DNA of 64,000 bases from SZUA-448 sp045627185 (GCA_045627185.1 JAZQNE010000026.1:31252-95251), one strand, 5' to 3'. Counted from the first letter of the stretch, positions 16,838 to 26,212 are shown. Program-made: numbers and translations. The notes: generated by a model not told the origin, from the sequence alone.

Positions 16838-18304
16838 TCAGTCAACAATTGTCTGACGCCCGTCAATTTTGCCCTCAAGATTCTGCATGCCGGCAAGCAG
16901 TTCTGTGTAAATGCCGCATATAGAACTACCGACAATTCGTGGTGCATGGTTCTTAACAACCTCATCAAACGGAACATCAAAAAACTCTTGGAAGTTGTTG
17001 TAATGGAAGCTCTGAAGAGCTACTTTAATCATCTGCTCATCGGTAATTTCCTTGCCGTAAAGCGTAAAGGAATCAAAGCGCTGGTTCTTTCTGGACCATT
17101 TGAAGCGGAATGTGCCGGAATACTGATAATACTCAGTGTGACCCGACTCAATAAAAGCATCCTCACGAAGCACAAAACCAATCATGTGACGTAACTGCTT
17201 TCCGGTAACATAGAGCATGTGAAGAGCATCATCGTAGGGGAAGAATTCCTTGAAATCCTGAACTCTGACAATAGGTCCAAGTTCAGTCTTACGGAGACTT
17301 CCCGAACCCAGAATCATAATGTCAAAGCTTGAGCCGTCCTGCATAACGTCCGCAAAAAGGTTGCCAAGCTCTGTTTCCTTATTTCGCACGGGATGTGTCA
17401 GTGTTCTTGAGAAGGTGGTGAGAATCTGAGCGTATTTCTCATCAGTCTTCTCCTTGTAGGAATTGAGGAGGGTTTCCATGGTGGAATCTTCCTCGCAGCG
17501 GTTTTCATCTATCTTTACAATGTTCCACTCAAAATTCTTAACCTTGTGCGTATCACTGTCAAAAGTAATCTCTGCGCGTCCTACCTGGTTTGTACCGCTT
17601 CCGGCCTGTACAATAGGGATGCCGTTAACAACCTCCGGTTTTTCCATAAGCGTATGCGTGTGTGCACCTATAATCAGGTCAACGCCTGCAGTCTCAGGAA
17701 GCATACCCGCAAGTTTGATGTCTTCCTCAAGGCCGATATGCGACAAAATTACAGTGTAATCGATATCTGTTGTCTTATATGTATCACAGATAATGCTGAT
17801 TTCATTAGCAGCTTCCCTTACGTCAACAAAACTTCCTACAATGTTTTCCGATTTTGTGGAAGCCAGCACTTCATCGGTAATAATGCCGATGAACAGAACC
17901 TTGATGCCGTTTTTCTCAATAATCAGGTAAGGATTAAAGAGTCTTGCATGGTTTGTCTTAATGAAGAAGTTTGCATTGATAATGGGGAATCTTGCGCATT
18001 TTTCGATAAAAAGAAGGTGTGACAGACCGTAGTCAACCTCATGATTTCCGAGCGTTACAACATCCGGATACAGGAGATTCATAAGTTCAATTGTAGACAG
18101 TCCAAGGTATTCGCTGTCAATAATAGACCCCTTGAACATATCTCCCGCGATAGCATAAATTACATTGTCTTTGCAGGCTCTGACCCCCTTGATATAACCT
18201 GAAAGTCTTGCAAGACCGCCTGTTTTTACTCCATCAACGTCCTTTTCAAGGAAATCGCCGTGGATATCGTTCGAATGAATAAGCGTGATTTTAGTGTCGC
18301 CCAT
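16838..18304 (-). CDS. Cytosolic 5'-nucleotidase / UDP-sugar hydrolase family metallophosphoesterase (YunD-like)
   Basis: 488 residues from ATG at 18304, chosen for GGAGG six bases before it and because the metallophosphoesterase core begins at once (TLIHSNDIHGDF). Further metal ligands are seen in AIAGDMFKGS, TLGNHEVDYG, VILSHIGLEED and IIGAHTHT. The second half is the 5'-nucleotidase C-terminal substrate domain. No signal peptide, unlike periplasmic UshA, so it acts in the cytoplasm like YunD; its probable substrates are nucleoside monophosphates or nucleotide sugars. It starts the transcript that continues into rho. Confidence 0.88.
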   Translation of the reverse strand: MGDTKITLIHSNDIHGDFLEKDVDGVKTGGLARLSGYIKGVRACKDNVIYAIAGDMFKGSIIDSEYLGLSTIELMNLLYPDVVTLGNHEVDYGLSHLLFIEKCARFPIINANFFIKTNHARLFNPYLIIEKNGIKVLFIGIITDEVLASTKSENIVGSFVDVREAANEISIICDTYKTTDIDYTVILSHIGLEEDIKLAGMLPETAGVDLIIGAHTHTLMEKPEVVNGIPIVQAGSGTNQVGRAEITFDSDTHKVKNFEWNIVKIDENRCEEDSTMETLLNSYKEKTDEKYAQILTTFSRTLTHPVRNKETELGNLFADVMQDGSSFDIMILGSGSLRKTELGPIVRVQDFKEFFPYDDALHMLYVTGKQLRHMIGFVLREDAFIESGHTEYYQYSGTFRFKWSRKNQRFDSFTLYGKEITDEQMIKVALQSFHYNNFQEFFDVPFDEVVKNHAPRIVGSSICGIYTELLAGMQNLEGKIDGRQTIVD

Positions 18305-18398
18305 GGAAAACCTCCGATTTGGAAAAAGAAAATAAAGAATTTTCAGAAAAGCAGTAATAAAATGCAGGCTCATAAGAATGCAACCGCCCGATGCATTT

Positions 18399-18427
18399 AT
18401 GATAACATTCGCGCAAACGAAAATCAA
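18399..18427 (-). promoter_or_regulatory. Promoter of the 5'-nucleotidase-rho unit
   Basis: TTGATT (18422-18427), 17-bp spacer, TATCAT (18399-18404). The -35 box touches the T tract of the terminator just upstream, so the two units are packed with no spare bases. Confidence 0.6.
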
Positions 18428-18466
18428 CAAAAATATCCCAACTGCCTCATGGCAATCGGGATATTT
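18428..18466 (-). terminator. Terminator after the second lipoprotein gene
   Basis: Sixteen-bp stem (arms 18431-18446 and 18451-18466, two wobble pairs, loop TCAT) followed on the minus strand by TTTTTGTTG. Confidence 0.8.
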
Positions 18467-18516
18467 ACATTTTACAATATTATTCAAACAGTATTTCAGG
18501 CGAGGAAATAACCTTT

Positions 18517-19497
18517 TTATTCGTCAGGATAGTCTTCCGGAAAAATTTGAGCTCTAAAAGACCAGCTTGCACCGATATTTCCGGTGTAAAGGCGATAATT
18601 GCCATCTTTCCAAATATCAATAATCTTATATTGTCCGTCAGCATCTCGCGTATAAACGAACTCAATCGCGCAATCTCTGCACAGGTGACAGGAGAAAACC
18701 CTCAGCTTATATGAAGCCTCTTCACCTTTTTGAAGGACCAGTGACGAGTCCGGATATTGATCGTATATGCTTTTATAGATATCGGCAACGGGATCGATTG
18801 CAGCCACATCATCAATAGTGTCACCTATTTTAATGTTCATAAAGTCCATTAATTCCAGAGGCTTCTTCACAAGGATGGGATATCCCGTATATTGGAGGTT
18901 TCCAAAGGAGTCCTTATAGAAAAACTTAAACAGTCTAAACCCTCCTTCAATTTTGAAAGCAAAATATCCCTCGTTATTTTTTGTTTTGACAAACTGCGGT
19001 TTTATTCCTGTGCTCAAATCATTGATGATTGTTCCATCCGTCATTCCCGATCTCATCGAAAAACTTTTTGCGTCATTAATGAGTCCCAAAGAATTTCTCC
19101 CCTGTAATTCAGAGAGAGTCCTTTCCTGCAATAATGACTCTGCTTCGGAATATGCCGGAAAGCGGACCTCCTTTTGTGAATCAAGCATCCACCAAACTTC
19201 TGTTTCATTAAAATAGGAGTTGTCCTCAACTTTGTAGTCCAGCATCGAACTTCCGTCACCCTTTGGAAAAACGGTTTTCGCATCGATTCTCTTCACTTTA
19301 ACTGCCGAATATGTTCCGTCGGATTTCTGCTGATAAATATAATTCGGCGGGAGCGTAGGAGTTACGGAAGGGATAATATCCGATTTATGATCTTCAGAGC
19401 CGGGTACAGGAGAGGCTTGCGGAGTTACGCCTTTCTTTTTACACGAAATCATAAAAACGCATATCGCCAAAATAAGAATGAAATAGAAATGCTTCAT
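18517..19497 (-). CDS. Lipoprotein of unknown function, copy 2 of the duplicated unit
   Basis: 326 residues from ATG at 19497; GAGG ends five bases upstream and lies inside the last codons of the preceding gene. A GTG six bases earlier is less likely. Lipobox FMISC near residue 19, then a Pro/Thr/Ser linker. The domain shared with 12413-13315 is clear: KGDGSSMLDYKVEDNSYF, DFMNIKIGDTIDDVA, DPVADIYKSIYDQYPDSS, FSCHLCRDC and YTRDADGQYKIIDIWKD. Divergence is spread along the protein, so the duplication is not recent. It ends at a strong terminator. Function unknown. Confidence 0.85.
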   Translation of the reverse strand: MKHFYFILILAICVFMISCKKKGVTPQASPVPGSEDHKSDIIPSVTPTLPPNYIYQQKSDGTYSAVKVKRIDAKTVFPKGDGSSMLDYKVEDNSYFNETEVWWMLDSQKEVRFPAYSEAESLLQERTLSELQGRNSLGLINDAKSFSMRSGMTDGTIINDLSTGIKPQFVKTKNNEGYFAFKIEGGFRLFKFFYKDSFGNLQYTGYPILVKKPLELMDFMNIKIGDTIDDVAAIDPVADIYKSIYDQYPDSSLVLQKGEEASYKLRVFSCHLCRDCAIEFVYTRDADGQYKIIDIWKDGNYRLYTGNIGASWSFRAQIFPEDYPDE

Positions 19498-19499
19498 TG

Positions 19500-21218
19500 T
19501 CACCTCGCAATTGCATAAACAATAACGTCGCTGTCATAAAACTGCGGACATAAAAGAGTACCAAATTCATATAAATCCCAACTAATGTTTTCCGGGTTCA
19601 ATATCATATTTGAGTTCGGAACTATTCGCGACGGCAAATCGCCTCGTTTATCTGCCCACGTACCATCTCCCAACTGCACCATCCAATGATAATCAAATAA
19701 ATCATTTCCATAATCAAACTGTCCATTACCATTTAAGTCCAAATACCCGACACGCAGAGCAACTCTATAATAGGTTGACGGATTAATTGTCGAATTATAC
19801 GCGCCCAATTCAAAATATATAATTCGTTGATCATCCATAAACTCCTCAAACTCAGTTTGAACTGCGTCCAAAAGTTCATCAGTTGTATGTGCATATTGCA
19901 AAACAGAGCTCCAGTTTCGGTTAATTAAATAATAGTATTTCAATGCATATCCGTCACAATGAAAAGAAGTATTCATTGAAGAGACATGATAATAATTCTG
20001 GTTAGAAACAGTATGTGATATAGAATAATCCGGCGAATTGGTATCACAATCTCCAGCTACAGGAAAACTTCTTTCAATAATTACTTCGTTGGGATACTCG
20101 CTTCCATACATAGAAATCTGGATGCACCTAAATGATGCGCTGGCAGTTTTTTTATCAATCGATATTGTTCGTTCCGTGCAATCTATCGGAACCGACCTAT
20201 TGTAAGAGGGGTCAAGAATATAATAGCCAAAGCCATCAATACTTTCATATTTCCAATACGAATCACTATTTATTGTTGTGTTTAAGAGCAAAAGAGTATT
20301 GTTAAATGTATCTGTTTTAACCTGAGCACCGTCAATAGGCTTTTGGCAAGACCTATCCACAGTCACCTGATTTTCATAATCTTCCGTTGAGTTTGTTAAT
20401 TCCCGGTTATTCAAGTTTTCAGAGGTAATAATTTCTGCATCTTCATAAATGCTGATAATCGAAGGTCTCTGAATTGACTTTTGTTCATTTTTCACTTCCG
20501 AGCCATAAGGTGTGATAAACACATCCTCGGGTTTGATATCTATAAAACTGTATACAACAGTTTCAGAAGCAGGACGATTTTTTCTGGCTTCTTCTGCTCT
20601 TTTGTTTTCCTGAATACCCAGTTCAAAGCCTCTGCGAATATCGTTCTCATACTCTTCAAGCGTAGCTGAAGCAAGTGGTCGGCTTACATTTCCCGGGATG
20701 AACATTTCCGGCAAAAAATATGAAAACGTGTCATATTCCTCATTCAATTTATCAAGTACCGCCTGATACATTTCAATAGCCCCACTTGATAAATAACAGT
20801 TATCTATAAATGCAACTCGCTTATTTACATCTTCTTCCGTAAAAAGACATTCGTCCTCAGGGACAGCCGTTGTTTCAAAAAGATATCTTGCCGAAGGATC
20901 CTGTTCACGTCTGAGTAAAATTGCCGAACGCATTTTTTCTTCATATTCTTCAAGCGTATAATTCAGAAGATACTCATCATAATTTCGTAAAAAGTTTTCA
21001 AATATAAAACCAAGATGAAAATCATACTCTTTATTGAGTTTTTTCAGAATATTCGAATATGCCTTAATATCATCATTGGTTAAATACATGGGATCATACT
21101 GCTTAATATCAGCATTTGCGGGAATTTCAATTTGCCATGTATCAGCCTTGCAAACCAGACACGGAGTCAAAACAACAAACAGAAATGATGCCAATAATAA
21201 TGTAATGATTCTTTTCAT
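19500..21218 (-). CDS. Large secreted protein with putative Cys-His catalytic pair, copy 2
   Basis: 572 residues from ATG at 21218, set by AAGGAGG upstream; upstream in-frame starts lack one. Signal peptide MKRIITLLLASFLFVVLTP. Same layout as 13323-15026: two helical N-terminal blocks (YLTNDDIKAYSNILKKLN; YLSSGAIEMYQAVLDKLN), a beta-rich middle with DGAQVKTDTFNNTLL, the motif RSFPVAGDC, then FHCDGYALKYY (C421), a calcium-loop-like DLNGNGQFD and DYHWMVQLGDG (H511). The region about residues 230-310 differs most from copy 1. The stop TGA is two bases from the lipoprotein ATG. No exact family recognised. Confidence 0.85.
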   Translation of the reverse strand: MKRIITLLLASFLFVVLTPCLVCKADTWQIEIPANADIKQYDPMYLTNDDIKAYSNILKKLNKEYDFHLGFIFENFLRNYDEYLLNYTLEEYEEKMRSAILLRREQDPSARYLFETTAVPEDECLFTEEDVNKRVAFIDNCYLSSGAIEMYQAVLDKLNEEYDTFSYFLPEMFIPGNVSRPLASATLEEYENDIRRGFELGIQENKRAEEARKNRPASETVVYSFIDIKPEDVFITPYGSEVKNEQKSIQRPSIISIYEDAEIITSENLNNRELTNSTEDYENQVTVDRSCQKPIDGAQVKTDTFNNTLLLLNTTINSDSYWKYESIDGFGYYILDPSYNRSVPIDCTERTISIDKKTASASFRCIQISMYGSEYPNEVIIERSFPVAGDCDTNSPDYSISHTVSNQNYYHVSSMNTSFHCDGYALKYYYLINRNWSSVLQYAHTTDELLDAVQTEFEEFMDDQRIIYFELGAYNSTINPSTYYRVALRVGYLDLNGNGQFDYGNDLFDYHWMVQLGDGTWADKRGDLPSRIVPNSNMILNPENISWDLYEFGTLLCPQFYDSDVIVYAIAR

Positions 21219-21246
21219 AAGAATCCTCCTTTCTTTTGATACTATC

Positions 21247-21274
21247 ATCATAACATATTTTTTTTTTTTTGCAA
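21247..21274 (-). promoter_or_regulatory. Promoter of the second secreted-protein/lipoprotein unit
   Basis: TTGCAA (21269-21274), 16-bp spacer, TATGAT (21247-21252). The spacer is mostly a 13-base A tract on the minus strand, whose length could vary by slippage and change promoter strength. Confidence 0.55.
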
Positions 21275-21333
21275 GTCCGATTTTTCTTGAAAAATAGTCT
21301 TTCTTTGCGGTTCGCATAAACCACTATTACTTC

Positions 21334-21362
21334 TTGTATATACAAGAAAAAAGTGGTAAAAT
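21334..21362 (+). promoter_or_regulatory. Promoter of the malic enzyme gene
   Basis: TTGTAT (21334-21339), 17-bp spacer, TAAAAT (21357-21362). The -35 lies in the palindrome CTTGTATATACAAG, a possible operator. Confidence 0.6.
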
Positions 21363-21394
21363 ATACAAGCCCGAAAGGACAAGGAGGGAATCTT

Positions 21395-22546
21395 ATGACA
21401 GTATATGAAAAAGCATTACAGCTCCATGAAGAATGGAACGGAAAAATCTCAACAGAATCGAAATGCACATTGAAAACCCGCGATGATCTATCGGTAGCCT
21501 ACACTCCCGGTGTAGCGGAACCCTGCCGTGTTATTGCAAAAGATAAAAACGAAGCTTACCGCTACACACTTAAAGCCAACACAATTGCCGTTGTATCGGA
21601 CGGAAGTGCGGTTCTCGGACTCGGAAATATCGGGCCTTACGCAGCAATGCCCGTAATGGAAGGCAAATGCGTTCTTTTCAGAGAATTCGGCGGTATCAAT
21701 GCATTCCCCATTTGCCTTGATACGCAGGATACAGAAGAAATAATCAAAGCTGTTGCAGCAATTGCTCCCACATTTGGCGGCATCAATCTTGAAGATATCG
21801 CTGCTCCACGTTGCTTTGAGGTTGAAGCAAGACTCAAGGAAATGCTTGATATTCCGGTATTTCATGATGACCAGCACGGCACGGCAATCGTTGTTCTTTC
21901 AGGTATCATCAACGCCTTAAAACTCACCGGCCGTGATAAAGAAACCACACGAGTTGTTGTTAACGGCGCAGGTTCGGCAGGAACGGCAATCACCAAGCTT
22001 TTACTGAACTACGGTTTCAAGGATGTTGTCATGTGTGACCGTTTCGGAATCCTTTCATCCAAAACTCTTGACCTGATGAATCCCGCTCAGCAGGAAATGA
22101 CCAAAATCACCAACCCCCGCGACATTTCAGGCGTTCTTGCAGATGCCGTTAAGGGTGCTGACGTATTTGTAGGCGTTTCCGCTCCCGGCGTTATGACAAA
22201 AGAAATGGTTCAGAGCATGAACCATGATTCCATTGTATTTGCAATGGCTAACCCCGTTCCCGAAATCATGCCCGAAGAAGCAAAAGCTGCCGGTGCAAGA
22301 ATAGTAGGTTCGGGCCGTTCGGATTATCCTAACCAGGTTAACAACGTTCTGGCATTCCCCGGAATATTCCGTGGTGCGCTCGAAGGCCGTGCTCCTCAGA
22401 TTACCGAAAAGATGAAGCTTGCAGCCGCAATCGCGCTTGCAGACCTCATCGGTCCCGACGAACTCAACGATGAATGCATCATCCCAAGTGCATTCGACCC
22501 GCGAGTTTGCGAAGCCGTTGCCAAAGCCGTTAAAGAAAACATCTGA
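21395..22546 (+). CDS. NAD(P)-dependent malic enzyme (malate dehydrogenase, decarboxylating)
   Basis: Converts L-malate to pyruvate and CO2 with reduction of NAD(P). 383 residues from ATG at 21395, after AAGGAGG; this is the short bacterial form without a phosphotransacetylase tail. Conserved segments: TPGVAEPCR, PVMEGKCVLFREFGGINAFP, VFHDDQHGTAIV (substrate and metal site) and the nucleotide-binding VVNGAGSAGTAI. The C-terminal IIPSAFDPRVCEAVAKAV is typical. It is transcribed away from the secreted-protein unit and is followed by a hairpin, then the DUF4364 gene. Confidence 0.95.
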   Translation: MTVYEKALQLHEEWNGKISTESKCTLKTRDDLSVAYTPGVAEPCRVIAKDKNEAYRYTLKANTIAVVSDGSAVLGLGNIGPYAAMPVMEGKCVLFREFGGINAFPICLDTQDTEEIIKAVAAIAPTFGGINLEDIAAPRCFEVEARLKEMLDIPVFHDDQHGTAIVVLSGIINALKLTGRDKETTRVVVNGAGSAGTAITKLLLNYGFKDVVMCDRFGILSSKTLDLMNPAQQEMTKITNPRDISGVLADAVKGADVFVGVSAPGVMTKEMVQSMNHDSIVFAMANPVPEIMPEEAKAAGARIVGSGRSDYPNQVNNVLAFPGIFRGALEGRAPQITEKMKLAAAIALADLIGPDELNDECIIPSAFDPRVCEAVAKAVKENI

Positions 22547-22553
22547 AAAAATT

Positions 22554-22577
22554 GGGAATCGCCTGCGGGCGGTTCCC
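22554..22577 (+). terminator. Hairpin after the malic enzyme gene
   Basis: Ten-bp stem GGGAATCGCC (22554-22563) / GGCGGTTCCC (22568-22577), loop TGCG, one wobble pair; the T tract is weak, so some read-through to the next gene is likely. Confidence 0.55.
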
Positions 22578-22607
22578 TGTATTATTTATAACGAAAGAGT
22601 CATTCCC

Positions 22608-23132
22608 ATGCAAAACGAAACCCTGATGCTTTATAAGCTCATAATCCTTTACATTCTGGATTGCGTAGATTATCCGCTTACCAATAACCGTCTTACGGAA
22701 TTCATTCTGGAGCGCCAGTACACAAACTATTTCAACGTTCAGCAGGTGCTTGCCCAGCTTGATGAGGACGGCTACGTATCAAGCGAATTAACCCGCAATA
22801 CCACCAAATATCAGATTACCCCGGCCGGAGGTCAGGCGCTTTCGCTTTTTATTGATGACCTGAATCCCGCAATCCGTAAGGATATTGATTCTTACCTTCG
22901 TGAGCACAGTTACGCTCTCCGTGAGGAAGTTGCATATCCGTCCGATTACGAAAAAACAAAGTCGGGTGACTACATGACCCGACTTCAGATTCTGGAACGT
23001 AACCAGCCTATATTTGAGGTTCATCTCACCGTTCCCGGTGAGGAAGATGCTATCCGCATCTGTAACGAGTGGGAAAAGAACAATTCGGATCTCTACCGTT
23101 ACGCAGTTTCAAAGCTGCTCGGAGGGCACTGA
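22608..23132 (+). CDS. DUF4364 family protein (winged-helix)
   Basis: 174 residues from ATG at 22608. The start MQNETLMLYKLIILYILD, followed by NRLTEFILERQYTNYFNVQQ and YQITPAGGQALSLF, matches the DUF4364 family of Firmicutes, which resembles a PadR/MarR-like winged helix. The second half (about 95-174) is an alpha/beta domain. The ribosome site is weak (GAAAGAG). A transcription-regulator role is inferred from the fold only. Its last 24 bases overlap the end of engB, which runs the other way. Confidence 0.85.
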   Translation: MQNETLMLYKLIILYILDCVDYPLTNNRLTEFILERQYTNYFNVQQVLAQLDEDGYVSSELTRNTTKYQITPAGGQALSLFIDDLNPAIRKDIDSYLREHSYALREEVAYPSDYEKTKSGDYMTRLQILERNQPIFEVHLTVPGEEDAIRICNEWEKNNSDLYRYAVSKLLGGH

Positions 23133-23765
23133 TTCGGGATTTTCGGTCTGCTCATTTTCAACACTTCCGTCATTTTCCGATTGTGCAACAAGTGTTTCGA
23201 TTTCAGCACGTATTTCATCAACACCCTGCTTTGTAACCGCAGAAAAAGCATAAATCTTTATCTCCGCCCCGGCGCCAACGCCCCGGCGGAGTATTTCTTT
23301 TTGTCTTGCAGCCTGTCCTCTGCTGATTTTATCAGCCTTTGTTGCAATTATAACGGGAGTAAATCCGTTTGCAAGAATCCATTCAAACATCTGCTTATCG
23401 TCGGCAGTAGGCTCATGACGGATGTCAAGAAGCAGGAAGATGCTTCTGAGTTGCTTCGATGTTCTCAGGTATTTCTCTATCATCTTGCCCCATTTTTCAC
23501 GGGTGACCTGCGAAACTCTGGCATAGCCGTAGCCCGGAAGGTCCGTGAAATAAAAGGCATTATTGATTTTATAAAAGTTGATTGTCTGTGTTTTTCCGGG
23601 CTGACCGGATGTTCTCGCAAACGATTTTCTTCCGACAAGACCGTTGATAAGCGAGGATTTACCTACGTTTGAACGTCCCGCAAAAGCAATCTCCGGAAGT
23701 GTGTTAACGGGGAGCTTGCTTGTAATACCGCAGACTGTCTCAAGTTCGAGTTGTTTAATAATCAT
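23109..23765 (-). CDS. engB: Ribosome biogenesis GTPase EngB/YsxC
   Basis: GTPase needed for 50S subunit assembly. 218 residues; G1 GRSNVGKSSLI, G3 DLPGYGYA, G4 TKADK and G5 FSAVTKQG are all in place. The last 25 residues are an acidic Glu/Ser/Asn tail beyond the usual end. ATG follows AGGAG. It is the last gene of the tig-clpP-clpX-lon-engB series and ends inside the convergent DUF4364 gene. Confidence 0.95.
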   Translation of the reverse strand: MIIKQLELETVCGITSKLPVNTLPEIAFAGRSNVGKSSLINGLVGRKSFARTSGQPGKTQTINFYKINNAFYFTDLPGYGYARVSQVTREKWGKMIEKYLRTSKQLRSIFLLLDIRHEPTADDKQMFEWILANGFTPVIIATKADKISRGQAARQKEILRRGVGAGAEIKIYAFSAVTKQGVDEIRAEIETLVAQSENDGSVENEQTENPESVPSEQL

Positions 23766-23842
23766 AGTAATCTCCTGATTTTTAGTGCTCCGATGCCTTT
23801 TCAGGTCACAGCTTTATGTCACCTGATCTGCTTTTCAGCTTT

Positions 23843-26212
23843 TCAGCGTTCCAGTGCGCATTCAAGCACCTGCTCCATTTCGGAAACATAACGGATTTCA
23901 ATATCCTTAAGGATTTCATCCGAAATTTCTTCGACATCTCTCCTGTTCTTTTCAGGCAGAAGAACCAGCTTCATTCCGGCAGTTTTTGCCGCAAGAATCT
24001 TTTCGGTAAGGCCTCCGACAGGAAGGGCTTTTCCGCGAAGCGTGATTTCACCGGTCATGGCAATATCGCCTCTGACCTTTTTGCCCGTAATTGCAGAAAG
24101 CATAGCTGTAGCCATGGTGATTCCGGCTGAAGGACCATCCTTCGGAACAGCACCCTCAGGGATGTGGATATGGATGTCCGTTGTTTCGAAATAATCAGGC
24201 TGAATGCCATATTTTCCTGCAACCGAGCGGATGTAGCTGATACCGGTTTTGGCAGATTCCTTCATTGCATCGCCAAGCTGTCCGGTAAGCTCGAAGTTTC
24301 CTTTACCCGGCATGGTGTTGACCTCTATCTGAAGCGTGTCACCGCCAACGCTTGTCCACGCAAGTCCGCATACAATGCCTACCTCAGGCTTATGTTTTTC
24401 TACTTCAACAAGGTATTTCTTTTTGCCGAGATAATGCTCAAGATTCTTTCCGGTAACAGAGATTTTCTTCTTATCCTTCAGAAGAGCCTTTGCCTCTTCC
24501 TCAGTGATTGCTCCGCCCGTTCTGACGCGCTCATCGCCCTCAAGAAGCTCTTTTGCAACTTTTCTGCATATCTCCCCGATTCGGCGTTCAAGGCTTCTTA
24601 CGCCCGCCTCACGCGTGTAGCCAAGGGCAATTTCCTCAAGAACCTTATCGGTAAAGGAAAGATGCTTCGCATTCAGGCCGTTTTTCCGCAATTGCTTGGG
24701 AACAAGGTGCTCCCTTGCGATATGAACTTTATCGGTCAGCGTGTAGCTGTTAACTTCAATAATTTCCATACGGTCAAGAAGCGGACGCGGTATGGTCTGA
24801 ACTGAGTTTGCGGTTGCTATGAAAAGCACCTCCGACAGGTCAATGGGGATTTCAACATAATGGTCGACAAACCTGCAGTTCTGCTCGGAATCGAGCACCT
24901 CAAGCAGTGCTGATGATGTATCGCCCTTGTAATCGCTGCTGACCTTGTCAATTTCATCAAGCAGAATAAGCGGATTTTTTACGCCTGCGCTCTTAAGTCC
25001 CATTGCAAGACGCCCGGGCAGCGCACCGATGTAAGTTCTTCTGTGGCCACGGATTTCAGCTTCATCCCTAACGCCGCCAAGGCAGATTCTTACGTATTTT
25101 TTATCAAGTGCCTTCGCAACGGATCTTGCGATAGAAGTTTTTCCCGTTCCGGGAGGCCCCACAAGGCACAGAATCGGGCTTTCGCCCTTTGTGGTAAGGC
25201 TTCGTACCGCTAAGAACTCAAGAACACGGTCCTTGACCTTCTCAAGGCCGTAGTGCTCCTCTTCAAGTATCTGCTTTGCCTTGGAAAGGTCAAGCAGATC
25301 CGGGTCTTTCCTGTTCCAGGGCAGTGAAAGCAGGGTTTCTATGTAGCCTCTTGAGACTGCAGCCTCTGAGGAATTGCCGCCGATTGCGGCAAAATGTTTA
25401 ATTTCCTTACGGATTTTTTCTTTAGTTGATTCGTCGGCTTCGAGTGCATCGCACTGTTCAAAATATGCGTCAGCCTCTGATTTTGTGTCGCTTTCGCCAA
25501 GTTCCTCACGAATGACCTTCATCTGCTCGCGCATGATGTATTCCTTCTGGTTCCGGTCAACCTTCGACTGCGTTTTCTGCTGAAGCTCATGCTTAATGTG
25601 AAGGACTTCTATTTCATCCTTTAAGATTCCAATGATGGTTGCGTAACGTGTTGCAAAATCAACAGCATTCAGCAATGCCTGACGCTTCTGAACTGCCATG
25701 GGAATCTGTGCGGCAAGGTTGTCCGTAAGCTGCTCGGGGTCGGAAATGTTTGCAAACTGCTTGTAAAGCTCACTTCCAAGCTTCGGATTTTCCCTTGAGT
25801 AGAGCTCAACCATCTCATGCAGATAATCGGTCATGGCCTTCTCCTCAGCTGCGGAAAGGCTCAGAGCTTCTGCTTCACAGGGCTCAGCCTGGCAAAGATA
25901 AAACGGCTCTCTTGTTACAAAGCCGCAAAGTTTAGCACGGCGCACGCCAAATACCATAACTCTTACAACATCGCCCGGGAGCTTAATCATCTGCTTAACA
26001 AATGCCATGGTTCCAATCGGATATAAATCATCAAAATCAGGCGTTTCTGTCTCAGGTGAACGCTGGGTCACAAGCAGAATTTCCTGTTTTGCTTTCATCG
26101 CATATTCAACCGCACGGATTCCTTCAATGCGGGAAACATCGAAATGCAGAAGCATTCCGGGTAAAACAACTGTATTTCTAAGTGCCACAAGTGGCATCTG
26201 TATTTTCGCCAT
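23843..26212 (-). CDS. lon: ATP-dependent protease Lon
   Basis: 789 residues from ATG at 26212. GGGAGG precedes two adjacent ATGs; the second gives the better five-base gap and the family start MAKIQMPLVALRNTVVLPG. The N-terminal substrate domain is followed by the AAA+ module (Walker A GPPGTGKTS, Walker B ILLDEIDK) and the serine protease domain with catalytic Ser in PKDGPSAG and Lys in GGLTEKILAAK. Cytoplasmic degradation of misfolded and regulatory proteins. A terminator at 26292-26327 separates it from clpX, so it may have its own, unrecognised promoter. Confidence 0.97.
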   Translation of the reverse strand: MAKIQMPLVALRNTVVLPGMLLHFDVSRIEGIRAVEYAMKAKQEILLVTQRSPETETPDFDDLYPIGTMAFVKQMIKLPGDVVRVMVFGVRRAKLCGFVTREPFYLCQAEPCEAEALSLSAAEEKAMTDYLHEMVELYSRENPKLGSELYKQFANISDPEQLTDNLAAQIPMAVQKRQALLNAVDFATRYATIIGILKDEIEVLHIKHELQQKTQSKVDRNQKEYIMREQMKVIREELGESDTKSEADAYFEQCDALEADESTKEKIRKEIKHFAAIGGNSSEAAVSRGYIETLLSLPWNRKDPDLLDLSKAKQILEEEHYGLEKVKDRVLEFLAVRSLTTKGESPILCLVGPPGTGKTSIARSVAKALDKKYVRICLGGVRDEAEIRGHRRTYIGALPGRLAMGLKSAGVKNPLILLDEIDKVSSDYKGDTSSALLEVLDSEQNCRFVDHYVEIPIDLSEVLFIATANSVQTIPRPLLDRMEIIEVNSYTLTDKVHIAREHLVPKQLRKNGLNAKHLSFTDKVLEEIALGYTREAGVRSLERRIGEICRKVAKELLEGDERVRTGGAITEEEAKALLKDKKKISVTGKNLEHYLGKKKYLVEVEKHKPEVGIVCGLAWTSVGGDTLQIEVNTMPGKGNFELTGQLGDAMKESAKTGISYIRSVAGKYGIQPDYFETTDIHIHIPEGAVPKDGPSAGITMATAMLSAITGKKVRGDIAMTGEITLRGKALPVGGLTEKILAAKTAGMKLVLLPEKNRRDVEEISDEILKDIEIRYVSEMEQVLECALER

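Noticed and set aside
16473..16856. Phe/Ser-rich plus-strand reading frame
   Set aside because: Antisense of the Lys/Glu/Pro-rich insertion of rho.
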